NCBI GenBank assembly: GCA_964461295.1
Contig: CAYWTX010000162.1
Location: forward strand, 1 to 10,219
Length of the DNA: 10,219 bases
Direction of reading: 5' to 3'
From: CAYWTX01 sp964461295
GTDB lineage: Bacteria > Planctomycetota > Phycisphaerae > SM23-33
The notes under the pieces were generated by a model. That model was not told where the DNA came from and did no database searches. It saw nothing but the letters and a program-made list of their open reading frames with translations. Below are positions 1-5,789 of this stretch, piece after piece. Positions within the stretch are counted from its first letter, which is position 1, and each line of letters begins with the position of its first letter. Both the position numbers and the translations under genes were made by a program.

Positions 1-1
1 C

Positions 2-421
2 ACCACGCGGACGCCGGAGGGCGTGACGTTTGAGGGCAAGAAGTTCCCGTACAAGATCGGTCAGCTACTGAAGACCGAGTCGCGGAAGATCGAGAGCGAC
101 CCGGCGGTGAAGGTAAGCGAGAACGGATTCACGATCACCAAGGGCGATGCGACGCTGAAGGCGACGTTTGTCTTCCCGGCGGCGCCGAAGGTGCAACTGG
201 CGGAGCGGATCGAGGTGCGGCAGGGCGTCAAGAGCGGGGCCGCCCGGAACACCTCCAAGGCGATCTTCGCCGAGGGAACGGAAGGCTTTCTCGTGGTGAT
301 GACGATTCAGCGAGGCGCGGCCCCGGCGGTGACGGCCGAGGGCAAGGGGCTGGACGCCACCGTCAAAGTCGGCGGACAGACGGTCCGTTTTGACGGCCTG
401 CGCGTTGTGGTCGGCAAGTAG
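2..421 (+). CDS. C-terminal part of an unidentified beta-rich protein (5' end outside window)
   Basis: The frame is open from the first bases of the window and closes with TAG at 419-421, so this is the 3' part of a longer gene. A GTG at 23 is an internal valine in this reading, not a convincing start, since no Shine-Dalgarno precedes it. The visible 139 or so residues alternate short hydrophobic strands with charged and glycine turns (for example EGFLVVMTIQRG, ATVKVGGQTVRFDGLRVVVG), as in an all-beta C-terminal domain. The style recalls C-terminal beta-sandwiches of polysaccharide-degrading enzymes such as heparinase II/III-like proteins, but no catalytic motif is present here and I cannot name the family. 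Codon use matches the genes downstream, so coding status is well supported even though the function is not. Confidence 0.7.
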   Translation, partial: TTRTPEGVTFEGKKFPYKIGQLLKTESRKIESDPAVKVSENGFTITKGDATLKATFVFPAAPKVQLAERIEVRQGVKSGAARNTSKAIFAEGTEGFLVVMTIQRGAAPAVTAEGKGLDATVKVGGQTVRFDGLRVVVGK

Positions 422-480
422 GGTTGGCGCGGCGAGTGCATTGGGCGTGGGAAGGCGCGGGCATTGCTCCGATGTTGGAG

Positions 481-500
481 GGACGCGCTGGGTCGCGTCC
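481..500. other. GC-rich hairpin, possible transcript end of upstream gene
   Basis: GGACGCG (481-487) and CGCGTCC (494-500) are perfect 7-bp complements around the loop CTGGGT, 60 bp after the first stop codon. No T-tract follows, so it is not a textbook intrinsic terminator; it could stabilise a 3' end or assist termination. Confidence 0.35.
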
Positions 501-689
501 GCGAGGGGGAAAGCCATCGCCGTTGGACGCGATTCTGCCGGCCAGGATCGCTTCGGACGCGGCGGGGGTCCTAGGGTCGCCCTTGGAGGCGATCGTGCGG
601 CTGCGCCCCCTCGGCAGCGGTTCTGGACCGGTGCGGCCGGGGACGCGGAAGGTGGCGCGCGGCATGGGGTCGGGGCGAGGCGTGCGCGT

Positions 690-712
690 GGATAGGTTGG
701 GACGGCCTATCC
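690..712. other. Inverted repeat GGATAGG/CCTATCC upstream of ankyrin gene
   Basis: GGATAGG (690-696) and CCTATCC (706-712) are perfect complements around a 9-nt loop. The flanking GT and CAC could extend the stem past a 2-base bulge. It lies about 113 bp upstream of the ankyrin gene start and may be an operator or a leader hairpin; there is no direct evidence for either. Confidence 0.3.
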
Positions 713-825
713 CCACGGCGCGTGACTCCGCTGGCGGATACGATGCACTTGCACCATCGGGGCCGGCAGGGGATGATTCGCGGGCGCCGCCGGCGGCGAT
801 GCGACTGGGAACGAAGGAGTAGACC

Positions 826-2103
826 GTGCGCGTCACTTCGGGAACGTGGGGAGGGTTTGTTGCGAGCGTGTTGCTCGTGGCGGTCGCGTGGAGCGGCGCC
901 GCGGGCGCCGAAACCAGACCCACTGCGGAAACCAAACCCGCGGGCGATGCCAACTCGCTGGCGGACGCCATCATCGACGGCAACACGCCCCAAGCGCTGA
1001 AGCTGCTGGCGGCCGTGCCGGAACTGGCGAGGTCCAGGAGCGGCGACGGCACGCAACTCCACTGGGCCGTGCAGTGCGGCAACGTGGCGATTGCGAAGGC
1101 ATTGCTCGCGGCCGGGGCGGATGTCTCGGCCGCCGACGACAAAGGCGGCGCGCCGCTGCACTGGGCCGTGCGCGGGCCGGACGCCGACGCCAACTGCGTC
1201 GATCTGCTCATCGCCCGCGGCGCGAAGGTAGACGCGAAGAACAAGGAGGGCGACACGGCGTTGATGGCCTTGGCGAAGGAAGAGAACAGCCAATACGCGG
1301 CGATGGTCAAGACGCTTCTGAGGCACAAGGCGAGCCTGACGGCCGTCGACGGCAAAGGTCGCAGCGCGATGGCGCTGGCGTCGTACGAGCATCGGCCGGC
1401 GATGGTGGAGGCGCTGGCCGCGGGCGGGGCGGAAGTAGACCTGCCGGCCGCGGTGGTGATTGCGCGGATCGACCTGGTGCGGAAGTTCCTGGAAGCGCCG
1501 GGGGAGTTGAGGCCGCGAGGGGAGGGCGCGGAGGGGTATTGGGCGGACCTGGTGGAAATGACGGTGGCGGCAATGGAGAAGGCAGGAATCACCCCCGAGA
1601 AGCCGAACCGGCGGCTTGCGGCGAAGATCGCGAGCCAGCACGTGGAGTTGTTGGGGTTGCTGGGTAAGAAGGGCGTCGAGTTCGTCGACGGTTGTGTGTG
1701 GAAGGCGGTCGGAGACGTCGCCGACCCCGCCGTGGCGGACTGGCTGCTGGCGAACAAGTACAGACCCGCCAAGCCCGACAGCGTGGAGGGCCTCTGCAAG
1801 ACGGCGATGGGGAACGACTACTGCCCCGGCGAGATGCTCCAGACGGTGCGGCGGCGGATGGGCGAGCCGGCCGAGAAGTACATCACGGACAAGGCACCCA
1901 AGGAACTGGCCGCCTGGGTGGAGAAGCTCAAGAGCACGGATGCGGCGGAGCGTCTGGCTGCCGCCAAGCAGATCGGGAGTTTCGCGCCCGTCGCCCGGTC
2001 GGCCGTGCCGGCGCTGAAGCGGGCGATGGCGGACGGCGACGCGACGCTTCGCGACGAGGCGGCCGAGGCGGTGAAGGCGATCGAGGCGAGCGCGGAGAAG
2101 TAG
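826..2103 (+). CDS. Exported ankyrin-repeat protein with C-terminal HEAT-like segment
   Basis: This 425-residue protein probably acts by protein-protein interaction outside the cytoplasm. The GTG start follows AAGGAG (814-819) with 6-nt spacing. Residues 1-28 form a signal peptide: few charges, a hydrophobic core (FVASVLLVAVAW) and an AGA cleavage site before Glu29. Ankyrin repeats run from about residue 44 to 205, with recognisable units such as GDGTQLHWAVQCGN, LLAAGADVSAADDKGGAPLHWAV, LLIARGAKVDAKNKEGDTAL and LLRHKASLTAVDGKGRSAMA. Residues 206-355 are a less repetitive helical region of unknown role. Residues 360-422 look like a HEAT/PBS-lyase-type helical repeat (STDAAERLAAAKQIG, then AVPALKRAMADGDATLRDEAAEAV). 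No enzyme motif is seen. It appears monocistronic, flanked by a 404-bp gap and a small hairpin at its stop. The domain class is well supported; the partner is unknown. Confidence 0.9.
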   Translation: MRVTSGTWGGFVASVLLVAVAWSGAAGAETRPTAETKPAGDANSLADAIIDGNTPQALKLLAAVPELARSRSGDGTQLHWAVQCGNVAIAKALLAAGADVSAADDKGGAPLHWAVRGPDADANCVDLLIARGAKVDAKNKEGDTALMALAKEENSQYAAMVKTLLRHKASLTAVDGKGRSAMALASYEHRPAMVEALAAGGAEVDLPAAVVIARIDLVRKFLEAPGELRPRGEGAEGYWADLVEMTVAAMEKAGITPEKPNRRLAAKIASQHVELLGLLGKKGVEFVDGCVWKAVGDVADPAVADWLLANKYRPAKPDSVEGLCKTAMGNDYCPGEMLQTVRRRMGEPAEKYITDKAPKELAAWVEKLKSTDAAERLAAAKQIGSFAPVARSAVPALKRAMADGDATLRDEAAEAVKAIEASAEK

Positions 2104-2122
2104 CGTCGGCTTCTGTCGACGC
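2103..2122. terminator. Small stem-loop at the end of the ankyrin gene
   Basis: GCGTCG (2103-2108) and CGACGC (2117-2122) are perfect 6-bp complements around an 8-nt loop, beginning on the last base of the ankyrin gene stop codon. There is no T-run after it, so termination is only a suggestion. Confidence 0.25.
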
Positions 2123-2128
2123 GTAGGG

Positions 2129-2134
2129 TATGAT
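2129..2134 (+). promoter_or_regulatory. Possible -10 element (TATGAT) for the toxin-antitoxin operon
   Basis: TATGAT matches the bacterial -10 consensus at 5 of 6 positions and lies 24 bp before the DUF433 gene start. I see no good -35 hexamer at 16-18 bp upstream. A very similar ggTAKRAT box precedes the orphan antitoxin (7383-7388) and lies in the HicA remnant (8131-8136). Confidence 0.35.
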
Positions 2135-2158
2135 TGTGTACGGAAAGGTTGGTGTGCC

Positions 2159-2404
2159 ATGGATCGGGAAGCACTCCTGAAGCGAATCTCGGTGAACCCC
2201 AATGTCTGCTTCGGCCGTCCATGCGTAAGGGGGACGCGCATTTGGGTCTCACTCATCGTGGACAATCTTGCGGAGGGCGTGAGCGAGGCGGAACTGCTCT
2301 CCGCGTATCCGCAACTCAAGCCGGAGGATATGCGGGCGGCCCTGTGTTACGCGGCGGAGATGACACGAGAGCAGGTCATTCCCGCCGCCTGTGAGACCGC
2401 CTGA
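2159..2404 (+). CDS. DUF433-family antitoxin
   Basis: This 81-residue protein matches the DUF433 (COG2442) pattern closely: a start of the type I-x-x-N-P-x-V (residues 10-16), the hallmark GRPCVRGTRIWV at about 19-30, then DNLAEGVSEAELLSAYPQL (about 35-53) and EDMRAALCYAAE (56-67). Family members are predicted DNA-binding antitoxins with a winged-helix-like fold that pair with DUF5615/PIN-like toxins. The ATG start has GGAAAGG (2142-2148) about 10 nt upstream. The stop TGA shares its A with the ATG of the next gene, giving a 1-base overlap that couples antitoxin and toxin translation. Autoregulation by the pair is typical of such systems but not shown here. Family assignment is firm; activity is inferred. 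Confidence 0.9.
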   Translation: MDREALLKRISVNPNVCFGRPCVRGTRIWVSLIVDNLAEGVSEAELLSAYPQLKPEDMRAALCYAAEMTREQVIPAACETA

Positions 2405-2763
2405 TGCGGTTCAAGCTTGACGAGAACCTGGATCCGCGCCTTGTGCCCACCATGGCGGAGGGAGGCCATGACGTCGAGACGGTTCTCTCCGAGGGTCTGT
2501 CTGGACGGAGCGACGAAGTCATATATGACGTATGCCTGCGGGAACGCAGAAAATTGATCACGCTCGACCTGGATTCCACGAATCCGATGCGTTTCCCGCC
2601 GCTGGAGACCGAGGGAATCGTGGTGCTTCGTCCGCCTCGCGCGGTGCTGCCGCAGATTCGGGCGGTGCTGGTGCACGCGAGGAACCGCATCGTGGACGGC
2701 ACCGTTAAGGGCAGGCTGTGGATCGTCGAGCCCGGACGGATTCGCATTCGTCAGCCGAAGTAG
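2404..2763 (+). CDS. DUF5615 PIN-like toxin, partner of the DUF433 protein
   Basis: This 119-residue protein begins with the family signature FKLDENLDPRLV (Asp6, Glu7, Asn8), followed by GHDVETV (21-27), GLSGRSDEVIYDVCLRERRKL (31-51) and LITLDLDS (51-58, Asp55 and Asp57). These acidic positions correspond to the presumed metal site of the PIN-like/Mut7-C fold, so an RNase role is expected from the family. Typical members have a D-x-D-F motif where this one has DLDS, a mild deviation. The C-terminal half (IVVLRPPRAVLPQIRAVL, then the LWIVEPGRIRIR strand) is the usual length and shape. It overlaps the DUF433 gene by one base, so the two form one transcription unit. Both genes look intact. No other gene shares the operon; the palindromic element begins 13 bp after its stop. 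Confidence 0.88.
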   Translation: MRFKLDENLDPRLVPTMAEGGHDVETVLSEGLSGRSDEVIYDVCLRERRKLITLDLDSTNPMRFPPLETEGIVVLRPPRAVLPQIRAVLVHARNRIVDGTVKGRLWIVEPGRIRIRQPK

Positions 2764-2776
2764 CGGCAACACCTTC

Positions 2777-2911
2777 TGACCGTGCGCGACGGGGCGCCGC
2801 GATTTGGAGCGCGGCGGTTGTGACGCCGCTCTCCCTTCTGGCGGGCGAGCCAAAGCGGTGTCGCTGCCACCGCACTCCACGAAAGCCGAGGCGCGGAACC
2901 GCGCACGGTCA
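2777..2911. repeat. 135-bp palindromic element with perfect 12-bp terminal inverted repeats
   Basis: The outer ends are exact inverted copies: TGACCGTGCGCG (2777-2788) and CGCGCACGGTCA (2900-2911). Inside, 2806-2830 pairs with 2854-2878 (19 of 25 positions, starting GGAGCGCGG against CGCACTCC) around a 23-nt centre, and GCGCC-type bases between outer and inner arms also correspond, so the unit is one long imperfect palindrome. A competing perfect 7-bp hairpin is at 2795-2801/2810-2816. Read on the minus strand, the two C/A mismatches near the arm ends become G-U pairs. No ORF or obvious target-site duplication is present. It fills most of the gap between the toxin gene and the URO-D-like gene. 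The sequence resembles, from memory, dispersed palindromic repeats in planctomycete/verrucomicrobial genomes; this window has only one copy. Confidence 0.75.
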
Positions 2912-2955
2912 TTGGGTGACGGGGGTGCCGTGGAACGTGAGAAGAGGGTTGATCA

Positions 2956-4005
2956 ATGATGACATCGCGCGAGCGGGTGATGACGGCGTTGGGGCACCGC
3001 GAGCCGGATCGCGTGCCGGTGTGGCTGGGGGCGTCGCCGGAGTTCAAGGCCAAGGCGATCCGGGAACTGGGCCTGGCCGACGAGGAGGCGCTGCGGCAGC
3101 GGATCGGCGACGACTTCCGGCGGGTCAGCGCGCGGTACGTCGGGCCGAAGTTCCCGATGCTCGAAGGCGCCGACAGCCGCACGCCGTTCGGGATCTGCCG
3201 GCACGGGATCGGCTACGGCCAGCCCATGTCGGCCCCGCTGGCGGGCGCGACGCTTGCCCAGGCGCATGGATATGCGTGGCCCGACGCGGCGTGGATGGAC
3301 GTGTCGGCCATTCGAGGCGACGCCTTGCGGCACGGGGGGCGGTATGCGATTCTCGGCGGCGACTGGTCGCCGTTCTGGCACGACATCATCGACCTCCTCG
3401 GCATGGAGGAGTTGTACTACCGCATGCACGACGAACCCGAGTTCGTCGATGCCGTCCTGGGGCACGTGGTCGATTACTACGCCGCCGTCAGCCGGCGGAT
3501 CTTTGAGGCCGCGGGCGGGGCGATTGACATCTTCTTCATCGGCAACGATTTCGGCAGCCAGACGGGACCGTTGGTGGGCGAGGCGGCGTTCCGGCGCTTC
3601 CTGCTGCCGCACCTGAAACGGCTGATCGACCTGGGGCACGAGTACGGCCTGAAGGTCATGCTGCATTGCTGCGGCGGGTTCGCGCCGCTGATCCCGGCCA
3701 TGATCGAGGCGTCCCTGGACGCGGTGCACGCGGTGCAGCCGTCCTGCCACGGGATGGACCTGCGAGAGCTGAAGGCGAGATTCGGCGACCGCATGGTCTT
3801 CAACGGCGCGATCGATTCGCACCACGTGCTCATCGACGGCACGACGGACCTCGTGCGGCGGAAGACGCGCGAGGTCCTGGAGATCATGATGCCCGGCGGC
3901 GGGTTCATCGCCGGCGCCAGCCACGACTATGTCCTGGGCGAAACGCCGGTCGAGAACATCGTGGCGATGTTTGACACGGTGATGGAACACGGGCGGTATC
4001 CGTAA
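2956..4005 (+). CDS. Uroporphyrinogen decarboxylase (URO-D) family protein, probable MtaA/CmuA-like methyltransferase
   Basis: This 349-residue protein has the URO-D fold signature throughout: the N-terminal SRERVMTALGHREPDRVPV (4-22), FFIGNDFGSQTGPLV (193-207), FRRFLLPHLKRLIDLGHEYG (212-231), LHCCGG (236-241), VQPSCHGMDLRELKARFG (260-277) and the C-terminal GGGFIAGASHDYVLGETPVENI (about 314-335). His237-x-Cys239-Gly240 corresponds to the zinc-binding HxCG of cobalamin-dependent methyltransferases MtaA/MtbA/CmuA, not to a housekeeping HemE, whose arginine-rich N-terminal motif is absent. It likely transfers a methyl group or acts on a related substrate in the cytoplasm; the substrate is unknown. 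AGAGGG (2943-2948) precedes the first of two adjacent ATG codons by 7 nt, so 2956 is taken as the start, with 2959 possible. The sulfatase gene starts 45 bp downstream, suggesting co-transcription. No corrinoid protein is in view. Confidence 0.88.
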   Translation: MMTSRERVMTALGHREPDRVPVWLGASPEFKAKAIRELGLADEEALRQRIGDDFRRVSARYVGPKFPMLEGADSRTPFGICRHGIGYGQPMSAPLAGATLAQAHGYAWPDAAWMDVSAIRGDALRHGGRYAILGGDWSPFWHDIIDLLGMEELYYRMHDEPEFVDAVLGHVVDYYAAVSRRIFEAAGGAIDIFFIGNDFGSQTGPLVGEAAFRRFLLPHLKRLIDLGHEYGLKVMLHCCGGFAPLIPAMIEASLDAVHAVQPSCHGMDLRELKARFGDRMVFNGAIDSHHVLIDGTTDLVRRKTREVLEIMMPGGGFIAGASHDYVLGETPVENIVAMFDTVMEHGRYP

Positions 4006-4011
4006 CCGCCT

Positions 4012-4032
4012 GCGGCCGGGCACGGCGGCCGC
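4012..4032. other. Intercistronic hairpin between URO-D-like and sulfatase genes
   Basis: GCGGCC (4012-4017) and GGCCGC (4027-4032) pair perfectly around a 9-nt loop. It lacks a T-tract and sits 18 bp before the sulfatase start, just ahead of the Shine-Dalgarno. It may act in processing or stability within the operon. Confidence 0.3.
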
Positions 4033-4050
4033 CAGCAGGGAGCAGTACAG

Positions 4051-5442
4051 ATGCCGACGCGGCCGAACATCCTGTTCCTGTTCACGGACGATCAGCGGTT
4101 CGACACGATCTGCGCGCTGGGCAACCGCGAGATCCACACGCCCACGCTCGATCGGCTGGTCGAACGCGGCACGGCGTTCACGCGGGCGCACATCATGGGC
4201 GGGTCGTGCCCGGCCGTGTGCATGCCCAGCCGGGCGATGCTGCACACGGGGCGGACGCTGTTCCGCCTCGACCGCCAGGGGCAGGAAGTGCCGGCCGAGC
4301 ACGTGCTGCTGGGCGAGCATTTTCGGCGCGCGGGGTACACGACGTTCGGCACGGGGAAGTGGCACAACGGGCCGGCGGGATACACGCGGAGTTTCGCCGA
4401 CGGCGGCGAGATCTACTTCGGCGGGATGAACGATCACTGGAACGTGCCCGTTTGCCGGTATCACGCCGAGGGCGACTATGGGGAACCGCGCGACGTCGGC
4501 GTCCGCATGGGCGAGAAACGCGTCCGCTACAAGCAGCGGTACGACTCCATCGGCGGCAAGCACTCCAGCGAGTTGTTCTGCGACGAGGCAATCGACTTCC
4601 TGCTTCGCCGACGGGTCGAGGGCCGGCCGTTCCTGGCGTACGTTTCCTTCATGGCGCCGCACGATCCGCGGGAGATGCCGGCCCAGTTCCTGACGATGTA
4701 CGATCCGGCAAAGGTCGAACTGCCGGGCAACTTTCTGCCGGTGCATCCGTTCGACAACGGCGAGTTGCGGGTCCGCGACGAGATGCTCGCGGGTTCCCCG
4801 CGGACGGAGGACGAAGTTCGCCGTCACGTCGCCGACTACTACGCGATGATCACGCATGCCGACGCGCACATGGCCCGCGTGCTGGACGCCCTGGAGCAGA
4901 CCGGGCAAGCCGACCGCACGATCATCGTATTCTCGGGCGACAACGGGCTGGCGGTGGGGAGGCACGGGCTGATGGGTAAGCAGAATCTGTACGACCACAG
5001 CGTTCGCGTGCCGCTTGTGCTGGCCGGGCCGGGCATCCCCGCCGGCCGCCGGAGCGACGCGATGTGCTACCTGCTGGACCTTATGCCCACGCTGTGCGAA
5101 CTGAGCGGTCTGGATGTGCCGGGCTCGTGCGAGGGCCGCAGCTTCGCCGCGGCGATGTCCGGCGGCGGCGGGCGCGACGTGCTGCACTTGGCGTACCGCA
5201 ACGTGCAGCGGGGCGTGACGGACGGGCGGCACAAGCTCATTGAGTACGTGGTGAACGGGCGGCGGACGACGCAGTTGTTCGACCTGGTGTCAGATCCGCT
5301 GGAACTGCGGAACCTCTCCGCCGACGCCGGCAACGCCCCCACGCTCGCGCGGCTTCGCAGCCAGCTCGCGCGCTGGCGCACCGACTATGGCGATCCGTCG
5401 GCGGACTTCTGGGGCGAGAGAGGCGACTCGCGGCCATGGTGA
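4051..5442 (+). CDS. Type I sulfatase (formylglycine-dependent), no signal peptide
   Basis: This 463-residue protein hydrolyses sulfate esters by family inference. The activation motif is CMPSRAMLHTGR at 57-68, where Cys57 would become formylglycine (C-x-P-S-R...T-G-R). Metal-site residues are visible: Asp13-Asp14 in FLFTDDQRFD and Asp297-Asn298 in FSGDNG. The other active-site positions fit: GTGKWHNG (Lys103, His105), MAPHDPRE (His204) and GKQNLYDHSVRVPL (Lys310). The C-terminal subdomain ends with the common LFDLVSDPLELRNL pattern. Unlike many planctomycete sulfatases it starts directly with MPTRPNILFLF and no export signal, so a cytoplasmic role on an imported small substrate is likely. 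AGGGAG (4037-4042) sits 8 nt before ATG. A maturation enzyme (FGE or anSME) is needed but not in the window. It is probably the second gene of an operon with the URO-D-like gene. The substrate cannot be told; choline-sulfatase-like or glycan-sulfate activity are both possible. Confidence 0.93.
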   Translation: MPTRPNILFLFTDDQRFDTICALGNREIHTPTLDRLVERGTAFTRAHIMGGSCPAVCMPSRAMLHTGRTLFRLDRQGQEVPAEHVLLGEHFRRAGYTTFGTGKWHNGPAGYTRSFADGGEIYFGGMNDHWNVPVCRYHAEGDYGEPRDVGVRMGEKRVRYKQRYDSIGGKHSSELFCDEAIDFLLRRRVEGRPFLAYVSFMAPHDPREMPAQFLTMYDPAKVELPGNFLPVHPFDNGELRVRDEMLAGSPRTEDEVRRHVADYYAMITHADAHMARVLDALEQTGQADRTIIVFSGDNGLAVGRHGLMGKQNLYDHSVRVPLVLAGPGIPAGRRSDAMCYLLDLMPTLCELSGLDVPGSCEGRSFAAAMSGGGGRDVLHLAYRNVQRGVTDGRHKLIEYVVNGRRTTQLFDLVSDPLELRNLSADAGNAPTLARLRSQLARWRTDYGDPSADFWGERGDSRPW

Positions 5443-5540
5443 AAGGCCCGGGCGTTGTCGGCCGGCGCTGGCCCTGCCAGACGCCATACGTCCATGCGTC
5501 GAAGAAACTGGGATTGCCGCAATAGGCCACGCGCGACTGC

Positions 5541-5662
5541 TGTCCAAGATAATCGCGGCGTGGTGTCCTGCCTGGCTTCTCGGGGGTGATTGTCCTCTCC
5601 CCATCCTACCCCATTCCAGGAGCACCTGTACCCTATCGTGGATTCACGAATTGTCTTGGACA
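5541..5662. repeat. 13-bp inverted-repeat pair, one copy on the upstream -35 box
   Basis: TGTCCAAGATAAT (5541-5553) is the reverse complement, with one mismatch, of ATTGTCTTGGACA (5650-5662). The second copy contains its own small palindrome TTGTC-TTG-GACAA (5651-5663) and overlaps the -35 hexamer of the upstream promoter. This arrangement would suit a repressor bound at two sites, but no binding protein is identified. Confidence 0.4.
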
Positions 5663-5679
5663 AGAGTGGCCCGTACAAT
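5651..5679 (+). promoter_or_regulatory. Putative sigma-70-type promoter P1
   Basis: TTGTCT (5651-5656, 4/6 to TTGACA) and TACAAT (5674-5679, 5/6 to TATAAT) are separated by exactly 17 bp. Predicted transcription start near 5686 gives a leader of about 104 nt for the NifA-like gene, including the complete hairpin over the ribosome-binding site. Confidence 0.5.
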
Positions 5680-5732
5680 CCGTTGCAGAAGAGTGAAGTG
5701 TTACGGGTGGAGAAGACCGTTACGTCACATTC

Positions 5733-5761
5733 TTGTCACTGGCACCTTCTCGTGTTACAAT
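5733..5761 (+). promoter_or_regulatory. Putative sigma-70-type promoter P2
   Basis: TTGTCA (5733-5738, 5/6) and TACAAT (5756-5761, 5/6) are separated by exactly 17 bp, the best promoter-like match seen in the window. The expected start near 5768 gives a leader of about 22 nt that would cut into the left arm of the downstream hairpin. P1 and P2 share TTGTC, 18 bp, TACAAT and a nearby CCG, and lie 82 bp apart. Confidence 0.6.
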
Positions 5762-5762
5762 T

Positions 5763-5784
5763 CCGGCCTTACGGAAAGGCCCGG
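5763..5784 (+). promoter_or_regulatory. Hairpin masking the ribosome-binding site of the NifA-like gene
   Basis: CCGGCCTT (5763-5770) pairs with AAGGCC-C-GG (5776-5784) with one bulged C around loop ACGGA. The Shine-Dalgarno GGAAAGG (5773-5779) falls in the loop and right arm, so translation from a long transcript could be reduced. A transcript from P2 would lack most of the left arm. Confidence 0.45.
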
Positions 5785-5789
5785 GTAAC

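Larger units (their letters stand above)
422..825. other. 404-bp gap without a supported gene
   Basis: Open frames cross this stretch, including one on the plus strand from TTG 424 to TAG 822, but their translations are low-complexity Arg/Gly/Ala/Pro sequence without domain-like pattern and no start has a ribosome-binding site. Two GC-rich hairpins are visible (481-500 and 690-712). GGACGCG occurs four times (481, 525, 555 and about 640), probably reflecting composition. The last bases carry the Shine-Dalgarno AAGGAG (814-819) of the ankyrin gene. The gap could hold the 3' UTR of the upstream gene, a long leader for the ankyrin gene, or decayed coding sequence. Confidence 0.6.
5441..5785 (+). 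repeat. 12-bp direct repeats bracketing the regulatory gap
   Basis: GAAAGGCCCGGG occurs at 5441-5452, overlapping the sulfatase stop codon, and again at 5774-5785, overlapping the ribosome-binding site of the NifA-like gene. The copies are identical and 333 bp apart, and flanking bases differ. This may be chance in GC-rich DNA or a trace of recombination or insertion of the segment between them. Confidence 0.5.
5443..5789. promoter_or_regulatory. 347-bp regulatory gap upstream of the NifA-like gene
   Basis: No gene is supported here, and the stretch is less GC-rich than its surroundings. It holds a hairpin soon after the sulfatase stop (GACGCCAT 5480-5487 with ATGCGTC 5494-5500, one bulged base), a short palindrome ATTGCCGCAAT (5513-5523), a 13-bp inverted-repeat pair (5541-5553/5650-5662), two promoter-like sequences (5651-5679 and 5733-5761) and a hairpin over the ribosome-binding site. 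A start at TTG 5733 for the regulator would lie on the -35 box and is rejected. Confidence 0.6.

Noticed and set aside
424..822. 132-codon plus-strand frame ending just before the ankyrin gene
   Set aside because: TTG start without a ribosome-binding site and a low-complexity translation; treated as non-coding, though decayed coding sequence is possible.
363..2319. Long minus-strand frames (478 and 582 codons) opposite the ankyrin gene
   Set aside because: They mirror a well-supported plus-strand gene with a signal peptide and ankyrin repeats; their translations are Arg/Pro/Ser/His-rich without domain pattern, as expected for antisense frames in GC-rich DNA.
2953..5232. 759-codon minus-strand frame spanning the URO-D-like and sulfatase genes
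   Set aside because: It crosses two genes with clear catalytic motifs and reads as Arg/His/Pro/Val low-complexity sequence; it is a codon-bias artefact.
5740..5755. Sigma-54 promoter (TGGCAC at 5740-5745)
   Set aside because: The -12 half should read TTGCA-like at 5751-5755 but is CGTGT; the GC dinucleotide is missing.
5733..5789. Longer N-terminus for the NifA-like protein from TTG 5733
   Set aside because: This codon is part of the -35 hexamer of P2 and the extra 19 residues do not look like the family; ATG 5790 has a good ribosome-binding site.
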